Positions 25,001-33,131 of a stretch of DNA of 39,907 nucleotides are shown in pieces. The stretch is from Deltaproteobacteria bacterium UBA6601 (GTDB lineage: Bacteria > Myxococcota_A > UBA796 > UBA9615): NCBI GenBank assembly GCA_002433485.1, contig DJIF01000076.1:2671-42577 (forward strand), written 5' to 3'. The position numbers were made by a program, and so were the translations under genes. Below the pieces are notes generated by a model. It made no database searches. It was not told the origin of the DNA and worked only from the letters and a program-made list of their open reading frames with translations. Numbering within the stretch: position 1 is the stretch's first letter; the number at the start of each line of letters is the position of its first letter.

Positions 25001-25236
25001 TTCACGCCATCAACCCCGCGCACGGCCTCCTCAATGGCAAGGACAATGCCCTGCTCGACCTCTGCCGGACTGGCACCGGGATAGGCAACCGTGGTCCGAA
25101 TCAGATCAAGGTCGAAGGCTGGGAACACCTCCTGCTTGATGCGCGACGCGCCCAGCCCGCCACCAATTAAGATGACAATCATCAACAGGTTGGCGGCAAC
25201 GCTGTTCTTCGCCATCCAGGCAATGGGACCTCTCAT
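22084..25236 (-). CDS. RND efflux pump inner-membrane permease (AcrB/MexB-like family)
   Basis: The 1050-residue protein has the usual length for RND pumps. It begins with a short cytoplasmic stretch and a first membrane helix, has two large periplasmic loops and twelve predicted membrane segments, and carries the proton-relay pair Asp397-Asp398 in 'GMVVDDAIIIGE' of transmembrane helix 4. 'FPAFDLDLIRTTVAYPGASPAEVE' in the first loop is the standard porter-domain opening. It exports drugs, detergents or metabolites by proton antiport with the two partner genes upstream. It begins four bases after the membrane-fusion protein gene. The substrate cannot be predicted; the sequence looks more like the broad HAE-type branches than the heavy-metal CusA group. 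Confidence 0.95.
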   Translation of the reverse strand: MRGPIAWMAKNSVAANLLMIVILIGGGLGASRIKQEVFPAFDLDLIRTTVAYPGASPAEVEQGIVLAIEEAVRGVDGVKRVTSGAAEGGGAVRAELLIDADPDRVLADVKSQVDRIRSFPEQAEDPQVAIAGRKQRVISMVISGDQRLQTLQEIAERARVEMLNSKGITQVEIEGVPAQEIAIEIRREQLEEFGLTLNDVATQIRLASLELPGGGLKTDSGEILVRVSDRRQTGSELGAIILRSTASGSAVRLADIATITDGYAESDESSFFNGKRAVRITAYRVGNESPQSVADAVRAYAEQLRTEIPANVSLDMWSDDSEMLRGRIDLLVRNARLGLILVLLVLAMFLNLRLAFWVALGIPISFLGVFLLMPGFDMTVNMVSLFALIIVLGMVVDDAIIIGEAGYAKMLQGHKKLDAAIEGAREMVTPVSFAILTTIAAFSPLLVIPGLFGKIFRIIPLMVIGVLIFSLLESFFILPAHLAHMGQEPRWLRPISALQMRVSGSLETFIKNYYAPAVALCVRWRYSALAIAMAMLFMTFGLVGGGMVPLSFFPALEGDVLSATVQFPYGTNVRSAEQAGKELQASAERTMEQFGGDEYLRGMFLRVGSLPPQRGPVPGGGQAGSHIVSLEINLVPGEARSFTSAAFKEVWQADTPEFIGAKSVVFTSAIGPSAGSAVALQLSHRSSALLSEASAEVATALNAYSDLTNVENGFVGGKRQMDFRLKEDQARALGITSQMVASQLRTAFFGAEALREQRGRNEVRVMVRLPREQRISEYDLEALEIRTPAGGFVPLRQVAEFTRNRAPTTIDREDGRRVVTVSSSLAPGVKSPTDVLASVNKDLIPRLREEYPNLSVELVGEQREQSEVFASLGPNFLLALFVIFSLLAIPLKSYIQPVIIMSAIPFGFVGAVLGHLVMGYEISFVSALGIIALAGVVVNDSLVLVDTTNRYRRAGANAYEAITRGGARRFRPILLTSLTTFFGLLPMIFEQSVQARFLIPMAVSLGFGVLFATVIILLLVPALYMIVEDLRLLFGAEQPAAPAAEGFKVS

Positions 25237-25240
25237 CAGC

Positions 25241-26401
25241 TCAGCCCTCTTCCGCGCGTGCCGCTACCGGAGCGCCCTCTATGGGCAGCGACATGGGGGT
25301 GGTGATGACCCGCGCGCCTGACTCCAAGCCTTCGATCACAAAGGCGGTCTCTGCATCCTGCCAAGCAACGGTTACTTCATTACGCTGCAAGGTGTCATCG
25401 CTGGCTGCTGTCCACAGCACGCCCCCATCGACCAGGGCCTTGCGCGGAACAGCAATGGCTCCCTCCACCGGCAGCCCCTCAATGCTCACCTTGACAAAGG
25501 CCTGCGGCAGCAAGGGCAGGCCCTCGCCGGCAAGGGGGTCTTCGATGCTCAGGTACAACTCGGCCGTGCGGGTCTGCGGATCAAGCTGTCCTGCCAGCTT
25601 GGATACCGTAGCCTGCCGTTCAATGTGCTGACCACCGCCCAGCTCCTGACGAATGACCGCCGCAGAGCCAAACTCGCTGTTGACCCCAGGGATGGCCACA
25701 TGAACCAACTGCTCGACGGGGATGGAGACGCGTACCCGGAACCGATCGGTACCGACCAGAGTAACCACTGGCGCCCCCGGAGAGAGCAACTGACCCAGCT
25801 CGGCGCTCTCCTGAAGGACCAGCGCGTTAAAGGGCGCACGCAAAGCGGTGCGGCCCAGGTTCAACCGCGCCCGCTGGTGAGCCGAGCGTGCTGCTTCCAG
25901 GGCCTGCTCTGAGGTGGCCAGATGGGGACCACGTAGAGCCAATGGCGCATCGGCCTCATCGCGGCCATCGCCCAACAGTGCCCAATCCCGAGCAGCGATG
26001 GCGCCGCGCTGTTTCTCCAACTCCAGCTCCAGCTCCGCCTGACGCAAGCGAGCAGCCTCCTGCGCCGCAGCGGCTTCATAGTCCCTGGGATCAACCTTAA
26101 GGAGTGTCTCCCCCTTAGAGAAACGGCCGCCAGGATCGAGCTGCTCAGCAACGTAGACCACCTCACCGCTCATCAGCGCCGACAAGCTCACCTGACGAGC
26201 ACCTTCAACGGTTCCAGTAGCCTCGATCCGAGCTTGCGGAGAGCCTGCGACGGCGGCCACGAATTCAACCGTAGCGACCTTGGCATCAGGAGTCTTCTTC
26301 TCGGTCGGCTGCTTCTGCGAGAGCAGCAGGCGGGCACCTCCCAGACCGATGACGAGGATCACAAGCGGAAGAATGAACTTGACGAACTTAGGAGGGGTCA
26401 T
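25241..26401 (-). CDS. RND periplasmic adaptor (membrane fusion protein)
   Basis: The 386-residue protein has one N-terminal membrane segment (about 8-28) with a basic start (Lys5, Lys8) and no lipobox. It then shows the lipoyl-like 'ATGTVEGARQVSLSALMSGEVVYV', a helical hairpin rich in Glu, Gln and Ala (about 105-185), the second lipoyl half 'TALRAPFNALVLQESAELGQL' and a beta-barrel domain. It links the pump to the outer-membrane channel. The ATG overlaps the stop of the outer-membrane factor gene (ATGA), so the two are translationally coupled. Confidence 0.93.
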   Translation of the reverse strand: MTPPKFVKFILPLVILVIGLGGARLLLSQKQPTEKKTPDAKVATVEFVAAVAGSPQARIEATGTVEGARQVSLSALMSGEVVYVAEQLDPGGRFSKGETLLKVDPRDYEAAAAQEAARLRQAELELELEKQRGAIAARDWALLGDGRDEADAPLALRGPHLATSEQALEAARSAHQRARLNLGRTALRAPFNALVLQESAELGQLLSPGAPVVTLVGTDRFRVRVSIPVEQLVHVAIPGVNSEFGSAAVIRQELGGGQHIERQATVSKLAGQLDPQTRTAELYLSIEDPLAGEGLPLLPQAFVKVSIEGLPVEGAIAVPRKALVDGGVLWTAASDDTLQRNEVTVAWQDAETAFVIEGLESGARVITTPMSLPIEGAPVAARAEEG

Positions 26402-27891
26402 CGGAGCGTTCCAGAGCTATTGAGGCGGCCTGTCCAAGGTGCACCCAGGGCGGTATGGAGGTCGATTCGAGCGCCCAGCAGATCGCGCTGAGCCTGAAGA
26501 TGGTTCAGCTCCGCGACCTGCCACGAAGCCAGCGCGGTCAGCACCGCAATGTTGCTCACAAGTCCCGAAGCGTAGCGCTGCGAGCTCTCCTGATAGGCGA
26601 CTCGCGCCGCTCGAAGCTGATCCTCAAGGGCCTGCAAGCGCCGCCCCTCAGTCTCTTCACGGACCAGGGCTGTCTCTACTTCAGCCCGGGCCTTGAGCGC
26701 AGCCGCTGACAGGGAACGAGCCGCTGCATTGCGCGACGCCACCGCCTGCTTGAGACCACCAATTCGCTGCAAGCCACCAAAGATGGGGATCGAGACCGCA
26801 GCCCCCAGCCCCCAGGTGTCGCGGGTCTCCCACTCCTTGAACCAACGCAACTGATAACCAACATTGCCACTCAGCCGAAAGCTGGGAGCAAAGCTGAGGG
26901 CCGAGCTGGCCAGACGCTGGCGCGCAGACTGCAAGCGCTTGGAAGCAGCGGCCAGATCAGGGCGTTCATTCACCAGATCCACAGGCCTCCCCAGACCTGG
27001 CTGCGGCGGCAAGTCAGGCAATCCTGCAACCATTGGCAGCTCCGGTGCACTGGGGTCCTGGCCCAGCAGTGTGGCCAACTGCAGCTCTCTCAAGCGGAGC
27101 AGCTGTTGGGACTGCGGCAACAAGGCACGCGTAGCGGCCAGCTGCTGTTCTTGCTGCAACACATCGAGGGCCCCAGCCTCGGAACTGAGGAAGCGAGCCC
27201 TGGTCAGCCCGAGCAGGGAGATGTTGGTCTCAATCTGGCCCTCAATCAGGGCCACTCTGCTGCGCGCCGCGCGCACATCAAGCCAGCTGGCGACCACCTG
27301 CTGGACAATGGTGCTGGCAACAGCATCACGATCATCCCGTGCAGCCGCCGCATCCAGCTGGGCAGCTCGCAGCGCAGTGGCTGAGCGGCCGAGATCGATG
27401 TTCAGGCCAAGATTGAGCAGCGCCGAGCCATTCCAGGTCAACTCCGGATCCTCTTCGTCATCACCAGCGGCTGGAGGCTGCTGACCGGGAATGCTTGAGG
27501 CGAGATCGGAGAAGCCATTGAGCAGCTCCATGAGCTGAGGCGAGACCATAAACACGGCGTTGGCGCTGGGTACTGCATTCAAGCCCACATCAAAGCTAGC
27601 GGTAGGTAGCAGCGGTGCGGCAGACTGCAGGGTCACTCCCGCGGCAGCGTGAAAGCGAGCTTGCGCGGCGGCGACATCGTGATTAGCCCGCAGTGCTTCC
27701 CGAACCAGACTATTCAGGGCCTCATCGTCGAGCGATTCCCACCACTCATCGCTGCGGTCACTGCGAACGACGGTCCCGAGCGAGTAGCGGTCACCCTCAT
27801 CAGGCAGGACCGGTTGAAAAGGGCCGCCTGCCCAGGCCAGGGCTGGCAGCAGGCTCATTACGAGTGCCAGGACTACAGAGGGAAAGCTCAC
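26398..27891 (-). CDS. Outer membrane efflux channel (TolC/NodT family)
   Basis: GTG 27891 is preferred because it overlaps the tetR stop (GTGA) and has GGAGG five bases upstream; it gives 497 residues with a clean signal peptide ending in AWA-GG. The frame stays open for ten more codons upstream, but only within tetR. The body has two repeats of long helices with heptad-like Ala, Leu and Gln content, as in TolC trimers, and 'W-W-x-x-L-x-D-x-x-L-N-x-L' at the start, a hallmark of NodT-type factors. Unlike many NodT proteins it has no lipobox. It is the channel of the tripartite pump. Confidence 0.9.
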   Translation of the reverse strand: MSFPSVVLALVMSLLPALAWAGGPFQPVLPDEGDRYSLGTVVRSDRSDEWWESLDDEALNSLVREALRANHDVAAAQARFHAAAGVTLQSAAPLLPTASFDVGLNAVPSANAVFMVSPQLMELLNGFSDLASSIPGQQPPAAGDDEEDPELTWNGSALLNLGLNIDLGRSATALRAAQLDAAAARDDRDAVASTIVQQVVASWLDVRAARSRVALIEGQIETNISLLGLTRARFLSSEAGALDVLQQEQQLAATRALLPQSQQLLRLRELQLATLLGQDPSAPELPMVAGLPDLPPQPGLGRPVDLVNERPDLAAASKRLQSARQRLASSALSFAPSFRLSGNVGYQLRWFKEWETRDTWGLGAAVSIPIFGGLQRIGGLKQAVASRNAAARSLSAAALKARAEVETALVREETEGRRLQALEDQLRAARVAYQESSQRYASGLVSNIAVLTALASWQVAELNHLQAQRDLLGARIDLHTALGAPWTGRLNSSGTLR

Positions 27892-28490
27892 TGGGCCTCC
27901 AGAGGAGCGATGCCGTGCCAAAGCACATCGACGACGGCATCGGAGAAAGCAAAGAGATCGTCTTCGCTCATCCCCTTGTCTACGACATGGGAGATGAAGG
28001 AGTTGATGTGAAAGGCGCCGAGGAACAGGCTAGCTACGGCAAGGGGGTCAGATGGCCGCACCAGACCTGCCGCCATGGCGCGGGCGAAATAGGCGCTAAG
28101 CAAGCGCCGCGCCAGCACCGGCGGCGGCTCATCAAAGCGGTCCAGGATCTGATGGAAGTCGACCCCAGCTGCCTTGAGTACCATCACACATGGCACCATG
28201 CCGCGGAAGAACACCACCACGCTGCGGGCGATGGAACGGATTTGCTGATCCAGGGGCCGCTCAAGGTCCGGACCAGCCGCAACTTCAGCCACAAAGCCCG
28301 GCACCACCGCCGGGATCAATGCCGCCTTCATCAGCTCCTGCTTGGTGCCAAAGCGCTTAAAGAGGGCTGCCTGGGAAAGATTCAAGCGGTGCGCTATAGC
28401 CTGGGTCGAGGCGCTCGGGCCCTGCTCCAGGAACACGGATCTCGCCGCTTCCAGGATGGACTCGTCACTTACGCTGCGGGGCCGTCCCAC
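27888..28490 (-). CDS. TetR family regulator of the efflux operon
   Basis: The 200-residue protein starts at GTG 28490 with 'GRPRS', a typical TetR N-terminus. Residues 11-55 form the helix-turn-helix domain ('ILEAARSVFLEQG ... IAHRLNLSQAALFKRFGTKQELM'). The C-terminal part is helical and variable, fitting a ligand pocket. It is the first gene of the pump operon and probably represses it, being released by a pump substrate. An inverted repeat just upstream (28505-28532) is a likely operator. An in-frame stop 18 bases upstream limits the start choice, and no strong ribosome binding site is seen. Confidence 0.92.
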   Translation of the reverse strand: MGRPRSVSDESILEAARSVFLEQGPSASTQAIAHRLNLSQAALFKRFGTKQELMKAALIPAVVPGFVAEVAAGPDLERPLDQQIRSIARSVVVFFRGMVPCVMVLKAAGVDFHQILDRFDEPPPVLARRLLSAYFARAMAAGLVRPSDPLAVASLFLGAFHINSFISHVVDKGMSEDDLFAFSDAVVDVLWHGIAPLEAQ

Positions 28491-28504
28491 ACTATGCTCC
28501 GATG

Positions 28505-28532
28505 GTTAGTGACTGATCAAACACTTACTAAC
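28505..28532. promoter_or_regulatory. Probable TetR operator upstream of the efflux operon
   Basis: GTTAGTGA (28505-28512) and TTACTAAC (28525-28532) are inverted repeats with one mismatch. A second palindrome inside, AGTG..TGATCA..CACT (28508-28525), is symmetric about 28516.5. On the minus strand a TTGATC hexamer in this element could serve as the -35 box of the tetR promoter, so binding would block transcription. Confidence 0.55.
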
Positions 28533-28784
28533 TGAAGCCGAGCCTGGGACGCAAGCCTCCGCGGCATTCTCTCACCAAGCATTCCCCAGCACCTAAACGA
28601 GAGGTCTCAAACCAACCCCCTGAAAGCACTGCAAATAAGCACTCGCCCAGCGGACCTGCAACTGCGTGAGGAGACCGAGCCTCAACCATCAAGCTTGCTG
28701 GCCGACAAGCATTCCCAGAGCGTCTGAAGGCACGGTAGAGTTCGTACTTCTGCCACTCTTATCTGGGGCAGGAAAAGGTACAGA
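28533..28784. other. Gap between tetR operator and the FG-GAP gene
   Basis: No gene is seen here. The final part carries TTATCT (28759-28764), a weak -10 candidate about 20 bases before the next ATG, lying between TGCC (28751-28754) and GGCA (28767-28770). A GAAAAGG ribosome binding site precedes the ATG at 28785. Confidence 0.4.
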
Positions 28785-31700
28785 ATGGAGTCCATCGTGC
28801 GCCGATCGCTACTCTCTTACACCGTCATAGGAGCCCTGTTTCTGGCGCTACCTGGCTCCTCGTCAGCACAGGTCCTGTTCGCCAAGACAACCATCGCCGA
28901 GCTGGGCAGCTTTCAAGGGGCCACAGCCATCGAAGTCGCCGATATTGATGGCGATGGCGACACCGATGTCGTTGGCGCAGCCCAGGTTGATGACCAGATC
29001 GCCTGGTGGTCCAACGCCAACGGAGATGGCACGAGCTGGACCCGCCAGACCATTGCCAGCGGCTTTGACGGCGCCTATGACGTCGCCATCGGCGATCTGG
29101 ATGGAGATGGCGATCTAGATGTGGTCGGCGTGGCCAACGCTTCGGACCTGGTGTCCTGGTGGGAGCAGGACACCAGCGCCTCCAGCCCGAGCTGGACGCA
29201 TCACTCCATCGCGACCGGCTTCACTGGCGCCATCGCCGTGGAGCTCGCCGACATGGACGGCGACAACGACCTCGACGTGGTAGCAGCGGCCAATGACCCG
29301 GTCACCAACAGCAGCATGGATGACATCACCTGGTGGGCCAACGATGGTTCAGGGGGCGGCTGGAACCCGACCATCGTGGATTCTGCGCTGACCGATGCCC
29401 ATGACCTGGCACTGGCCGACTTTGATGGCGACGGTGCGGTGGATGTCCTGGCGATCTCCAAGCGCTCCAATGGCAAGGTGCGCTACAGCCGCAACAGCAA
29501 CGGCGACGGCAGCAGCTTCGCCAACAACACCCTCACCAGCAGCACCGGCATAACGGACCTCTCATCCATCGCTATTGCTGACATCGATGCCGATGGCGAC
29601 CTGGATCTCGCCTTCACGGTCGCCAGCGGCTACGGCTACATTCGCCTGACTACCAGCACCGCGGGCACCACGACTGGGCTGACTTCGACCTTTGACCAGA
29701 ATGTTGAAGGAGCCGCTGCAATACGACTGGCAGACATTGACGGCGATGGACTCATCGACATTTTGGCCAGCGCCTTTGAGGGCGACCGCTTGACCTGGTG
29801 GAGCCAGGCCAGCGGCTCCCAGTCTCCCACCTGGGTGGAGCACACTGTCGACCAGGACCTGGACGGTTCGCTGGCTACCGCCGTCGCCGATCTGAATGGC
29901 GACGGCACCATGGAATTGCTGGCCGCATCTACTCTCGCCGGCAGCATCCAGTGGTGGCAGAACGCTGGTAATTACGGAGCCCAGTGGACCCTACAGACCC
30001 TGCCCCAACAAGGCTCCATCTACTCAGTGGGAGCGGCAGACCTGGATGATGACGGCGACCTCGACTACTTCGCTGCAGGCAGTTCGCATAGTGCGAGGGT
30101 TGCCTGGTATTCCAACGACAGCGGCAGCGCCACTGGCTGGACCCGTACCATCTTGAACAACTCCAACAATGTCTCCTTCACGCACCTCATCAGCGGTGAC
30201 ATCGACGGCAACGGCAGCATCGATCTAATCTCGTCCTACAGCGCGAGCGGCTCAAGCAGAAAGATCTTCCTCTGGCTGAACTCGGGTGGCGGCGCCTTTT
30301 CCGCCATGTCCTTCACCGGCAACCGGGCCCAGGAAGCCACCCTTGCGGACATGGACGGCGACAACGACCTCGACTACGTACTGGTCAGCTTGGCCAGTGA
30401 CACCGTTGAATGGATTGAAAACGACGGCGCTGCAGTCCTCGGCGGAGCCAGCGGCGGCGACTTCGGCACAACCCATGTGATCTCGTCCAGCCGCAACAAC
30501 CCCGACACTGTCGACGCTGGAGACATCGACGGCGACGGCCACCCCGACGTCGCGGCCGGCTTTCGCGATGACAATGCCATCTACTGGTGGAAGAGCGCAG
30601 CCGGCGGGACCAGTTGGACCGAAGTGCTGGTGGGTGCCATGGATGCCCCGGAGTGCCTGCGCATGGCGGACGTAGACGGCGATGGGGATCTGGACCTGCT
30701 GAGCGCCTCCGATGGCGATGACGGGATCAGCTGGTGGGACAACGTCCAAGGAGACGGCTCGGTATGGGCAGAGCACAGAATCTCAGGGCTGGTGCAACAG
30801 CACAAAGAGTTGCTTGCCCACGACATGGACGAAGACGGTGACCTCGATGTGATCTCCACCAGCCAGGACACTGACGATGTGATCTGGTGGTCTAACGATC
30901 AGGGCGACGGCCTGAGCTGGAGCGAGCACGTCATTGATTCTCACTTCGGCAACGCCCAGGCCATCGCAGTTGCCGACCTCGACGGAGACGGGGACAGCGA
31001 CATCCTTGGGGGTGGTTCAGGGGTGCACGGGCTGGGCTGGTGGGACTTGCAGAGCTCTGCCTTCTCCTCCTGGTCAAAGGGCTTCATCTCGGGCAGCTTC
31101 TCGGGCGATGCAGGCATCCAACTGGCCGACATGGACGGAGACACAGACCTCGATCTGCTGACCACCGCGCAAGGTTCAGACACGGTGTCATGGTGGTCCA
31201 ACAATGGTGGGCTTGGAGCACAATGGAGTCAGATCCTGGTCGCCACCGGCTTTGATGGCTCAAGCTCTGCAGCAGCAGCTGATCTGGACGGCGACGGAGA
31301 TCTCGATGTGGTTGGCGCCGCTGAGTCCGCTGATGACCTGATGTGGTGGTCCAACGACAGCGGTACCGGCACTGCCTGGAGCCGCGCAGTCATTGACGGC
31401 GACTTCGGTGCACCGCGCCGGGTCCGAACCGGAGATCTCGACGGCGACGGCGACCTGGACGTCGTCGCGGCGGGCTACACCGACGACGAGATCTCCTGGT
31501 GGGAGAACAACACCTCCTTCGGCCAGCCCTGGATCAAGCGGGGCATCGCTACCGGCTTCGGCGGAGCCACCGACCTGCAGCTCGTCGACATGGACACGGA
31601 CGGTGACCTCGATGTGGTTGGGGCAGCTGAAGACGACAACGACGTTGCATGGTGGGCAAACGATGGCACTGGTGCGAGCTGGACCCTGAACCTGATCGAC

Positions 31701-33101
31701 AACAACTTTGGCGGAGTAGCCGGGATCCACTGCGCCGATATGGATGGTGACGGCGACATGGACGTCGTGGGGGCTGCCGAGACCGACGACGACGTGGTCT
31801 GGTGGTCCAACAGCGATGGGCTGGGAACAACCTGGACCGAGCACATCGTGGACTTCAACTTCAACGGCGCCCGCTCGATTGCTGCAGCCGACTTCGATGG
31901 CGACGGCGACCTGGACATCGCTGCCACCGCCTATGTCTTCGACGATGTGACCTGGTGGGAGAACGCCGATGGCACAGGGACCTTGTGGGTCGAACTCAAC
32001 ATCGAGGACTCCATGAACGGCGCCTACGCCATCCTGTCCGGCGATGTAGACGGCGACGGGGACCCCGATGTGGTCGCCTCATCATCCCTTCCGACCGAGA
32101 TCAGCTGGTGGGAAAACGTCTCCGCAGATCTCGACGGTGACGGCTATGGCGGCGGTAACGACTGCGATGATAACGATGCTTCAATCTACCTGGGAGCCAT
32201 GGAGATCAGCGACGATGGCGTCGATCAGGACTGCAACGGCTTTGACCTGATCACCTGCTACGTCGATACGGACGGCGACGGCCACGGTAACCAGGCAGGG
32301 GCCATAACTATGGTGGGCGACTCGGCTACCTGCATTGACGGCGGTGCCGCACCCAACGCCGACGACTGCGATGAGAATGACCCGGCCACCTACACCGGAG
32401 CCCCCGAGATCGACGGCGACGGAATCGACCAGGACTGCAACGGCTTCATCGACCTGATCACCTGCTACATCGACGCTGATGGAGACGGGTATGGCAACGA
32501 CACAGCCAACACCACCGAGGTCGGCGACGCGGCAAGCTGTAGCGAAGGAAACGCCGCTGACTACGCGGACGACTGTGATGACAGCAACCCTGCGGTGAAT
32601 CCGGGGGCCGCTGAGTCGGGAATTACCGCCTGCTCCGATGGTCTGGACAACAACTGCGACGGCGCACTGGACGCGGTGGATGTGGACTGTGGTGGCAACG
32701 GGCCCGGCGACGACGACGATGCCAGCGCCGATGATGACGACGACGACACCTCCAGCGGTGACGACGACGACACCTCCGGCGGTGACGACGACGACACCTC
32801 GAGCAGTGACGACGACGACAGCGCCGATGATGACGACGACGACACGGTCATCGGTGATGACGACGATGCAGGCCCCGGGCAGGTCGAAGGTCAGTTCCCT
32901 GGCGAATGCGAAGACGGCGCCGACAACGACGCCGACGGGAACTACGACTGCGACGACACGGACTGCACCGGAGCTCCCGTCTGCCAGGCTGCCGAAGAGG
33001 GCTGCAACTGTGCTGCTGGTGGAGCCAGCGAGGGGCCCCCAGCTGGGCTTTTGCTGCTGTTGCTCGCCCTCACCATCAAGCGAAGACGCCACAAGCAGTA
33101 G
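28785..33101 (+). CDS. Giant secreted FG-GAP repeat protein with MopE units and MYXO-CTERM-like anchor
   Basis: The 1438-residue protein has a signal peptide ending near residue 29 (SSA-Q). From about residue 45 to 1113 it consists of 21 units of about 50 residues, each with a Ca-binding 'D-x-D-G-D-x-D-x-D' loop and a following 'WWSN' strand, as in FG-GAP/VCBS propellers of integrin alpha chains. Three MopE-type units (about 1115-1300), an Asp/Ser/Thr linker (1308-1362), a last 'C-x-D-G-x-D-N-D-A-D' unit and the C-terminal tail follow: Cys1407-Asn-Cys1409, a Leu-rich helix and Lys-Arg-Arg-Arg. The tail resembles MYXO-CTERM and the one ending at 241. It is probably a surface-anchored Ca-dependent adhesin. 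A GAAAAGG site precedes the ATG. Confidence 0.88.
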   Translation: MESIVRRSLLSYTVIGALFLALPGSSSAQVLFAKTTIAELGSFQGATAIEVADIDGDGDTDVVGAAQVDDQIAWWSNANGDGTSWTRQTIASGFDGAYDVAIGDLDGDGDLDVVGVANASDLVSWWEQDTSASSPSWTHHSIATGFTGAIAVELADMDGDNDLDVVAAANDPVTNSSMDDITWWANDGSGGGWNPTIVDSALTDAHDLALADFDGDGAVDVLAISKRSNGKVRYSRNSNGDGSSFANNTLTSSTGITDLSSIAIADIDADGDLDLAFTVASGYGYIRLTTSTAGTTTGLTSTFDQNVEGAAAIRLADIDGDGLIDILASAFEGDRLTWWSQASGSQSPTWVEHTVDQDLDGSLATAVADLNGDGTMELLAASTLAGSIQWWQNAGNYGAQWTLQTLPQQGSIYSVGAADLDDDGDLDYFAAGSSHSARVAWYSNDSGSATGWTRTILNNSNNVSFTHLISGDIDGNGSIDLISSYSASGSSRKIFLWLNSGGGAFSAMSFTGNRAQEATLADMDGDNDLDYVLVSLASDTVEWIENDGAAVLGGASGGDFGTTHVISSSRNNPDTVDAGDIDGDGHPDVAAGFRDDNAIYWWKSAAGGTSWTEVLVGAMDAPECLRMADVDGDGDLDLLSASDGDDGISWWDNVQGDGSVWAEHRISGLVQQHKELLAHDMDEDGDLDVISTSQDTDDVIWWSNDQGDGLSWSEHVIDSHFGNAQAIAVADLDGDGDSDILGGGSGVHGLGWWDLQSSAFSSWSKGFISGSFSGDAGIQLADMDGDTDLDLLTTAQGSDTVSWWSNNGGLGAQWSQILVATGFDGSSSAAAADLDGDGDLDVVGAAESADDLMWWSNDSGTGTAWSRAVIDGDFGAPRRVRTGDLDGDGDLDVVAAGYTDDEISWWENNTSFGQPWIKRGIATGFGGATDLQLVDMDTDGDLDVVGAAEDDNDVAWWANDGTGASWTLNLIDNNFGGVAGIHCADMDGDGDMDVVGAAETDDDVVWWSNSDGLGTTWTEHIVDFNFNGARSIAAADFDGDGDLDIAATAYVFDDVTWWENADGTGTLWVELNIEDSMNGAYAILSGDVDGDGDPDVVASSSLPTEISWWENVSADLDGDGYGGGNDCDDNDASIYLGAMEISDDGVDQDCNGFDLITCYVDTDGDGHGNQAGAITMVGDSATCIDGGAAPNADDCDENDPATYTGAPEIDGDGIDQDCNGFIDLITCYIDADGDGYGNDTANTTEVGDAASCSEGNAADYADDCDDSNPAVNPGAAESGITACSDGLDNNCDGALDAVDVDCGGNGPGDDDDASADDDDDDTSSGDDDDTSGGDDDDTSSSDDDDSADDDDDDTVIGDDDDAGPGQVEGQFPGECEDGADNDADGNYDCDDTDCTGAPVCQAAEEGCNCAAGGASEGPPAGLLLLLLALTIKRRRHKQ
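28917..32127 (+). repeat. 21 tandem FG-GAP/VCBS units
   Basis: I count 21 Asp-loop motifs (such as ADIDGDGDTDVV, GDLDGDGDLDVV, ADMDGDGDMDVV), spaced about 45-60 residues. Units are diverged but the later ones, after about 31260, are more alike, sharing 'D-V-V-G-A-A-E' and 'W-W-S-N', which suggests recent duplication there. Confidence 0.8.
32706..32870 (+). repeat. Asp-rich linker with GDDDDTS-type units
   Basis: Codons for runs of four to six Asp are separated by Ser, Thr, Gly and Ala in units of roughly 21 bases. The linker lies between the MopE units and the final acidic motif before the anchor, the same place as in the first gene of the window. Confidence 0.8.
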
Positions 33102-33131
33102 CCAGGTGCAGTTCCACTGCGAGGCAGAACT

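Noticed and set aside
27693..28535. Plus-strand open frame of 280 codons across tetR and the efflux channel gene
   Set aside because: It is antisense to two clear family members and has no domain of its own.
32181..33092. Minus-strand open frame of 303 codons rich in Val and Ile
   Set aside because: It is the complement of Asp-rich (GAC/GAT) coding sequence, which always reads as Val/Ile on the other strand.
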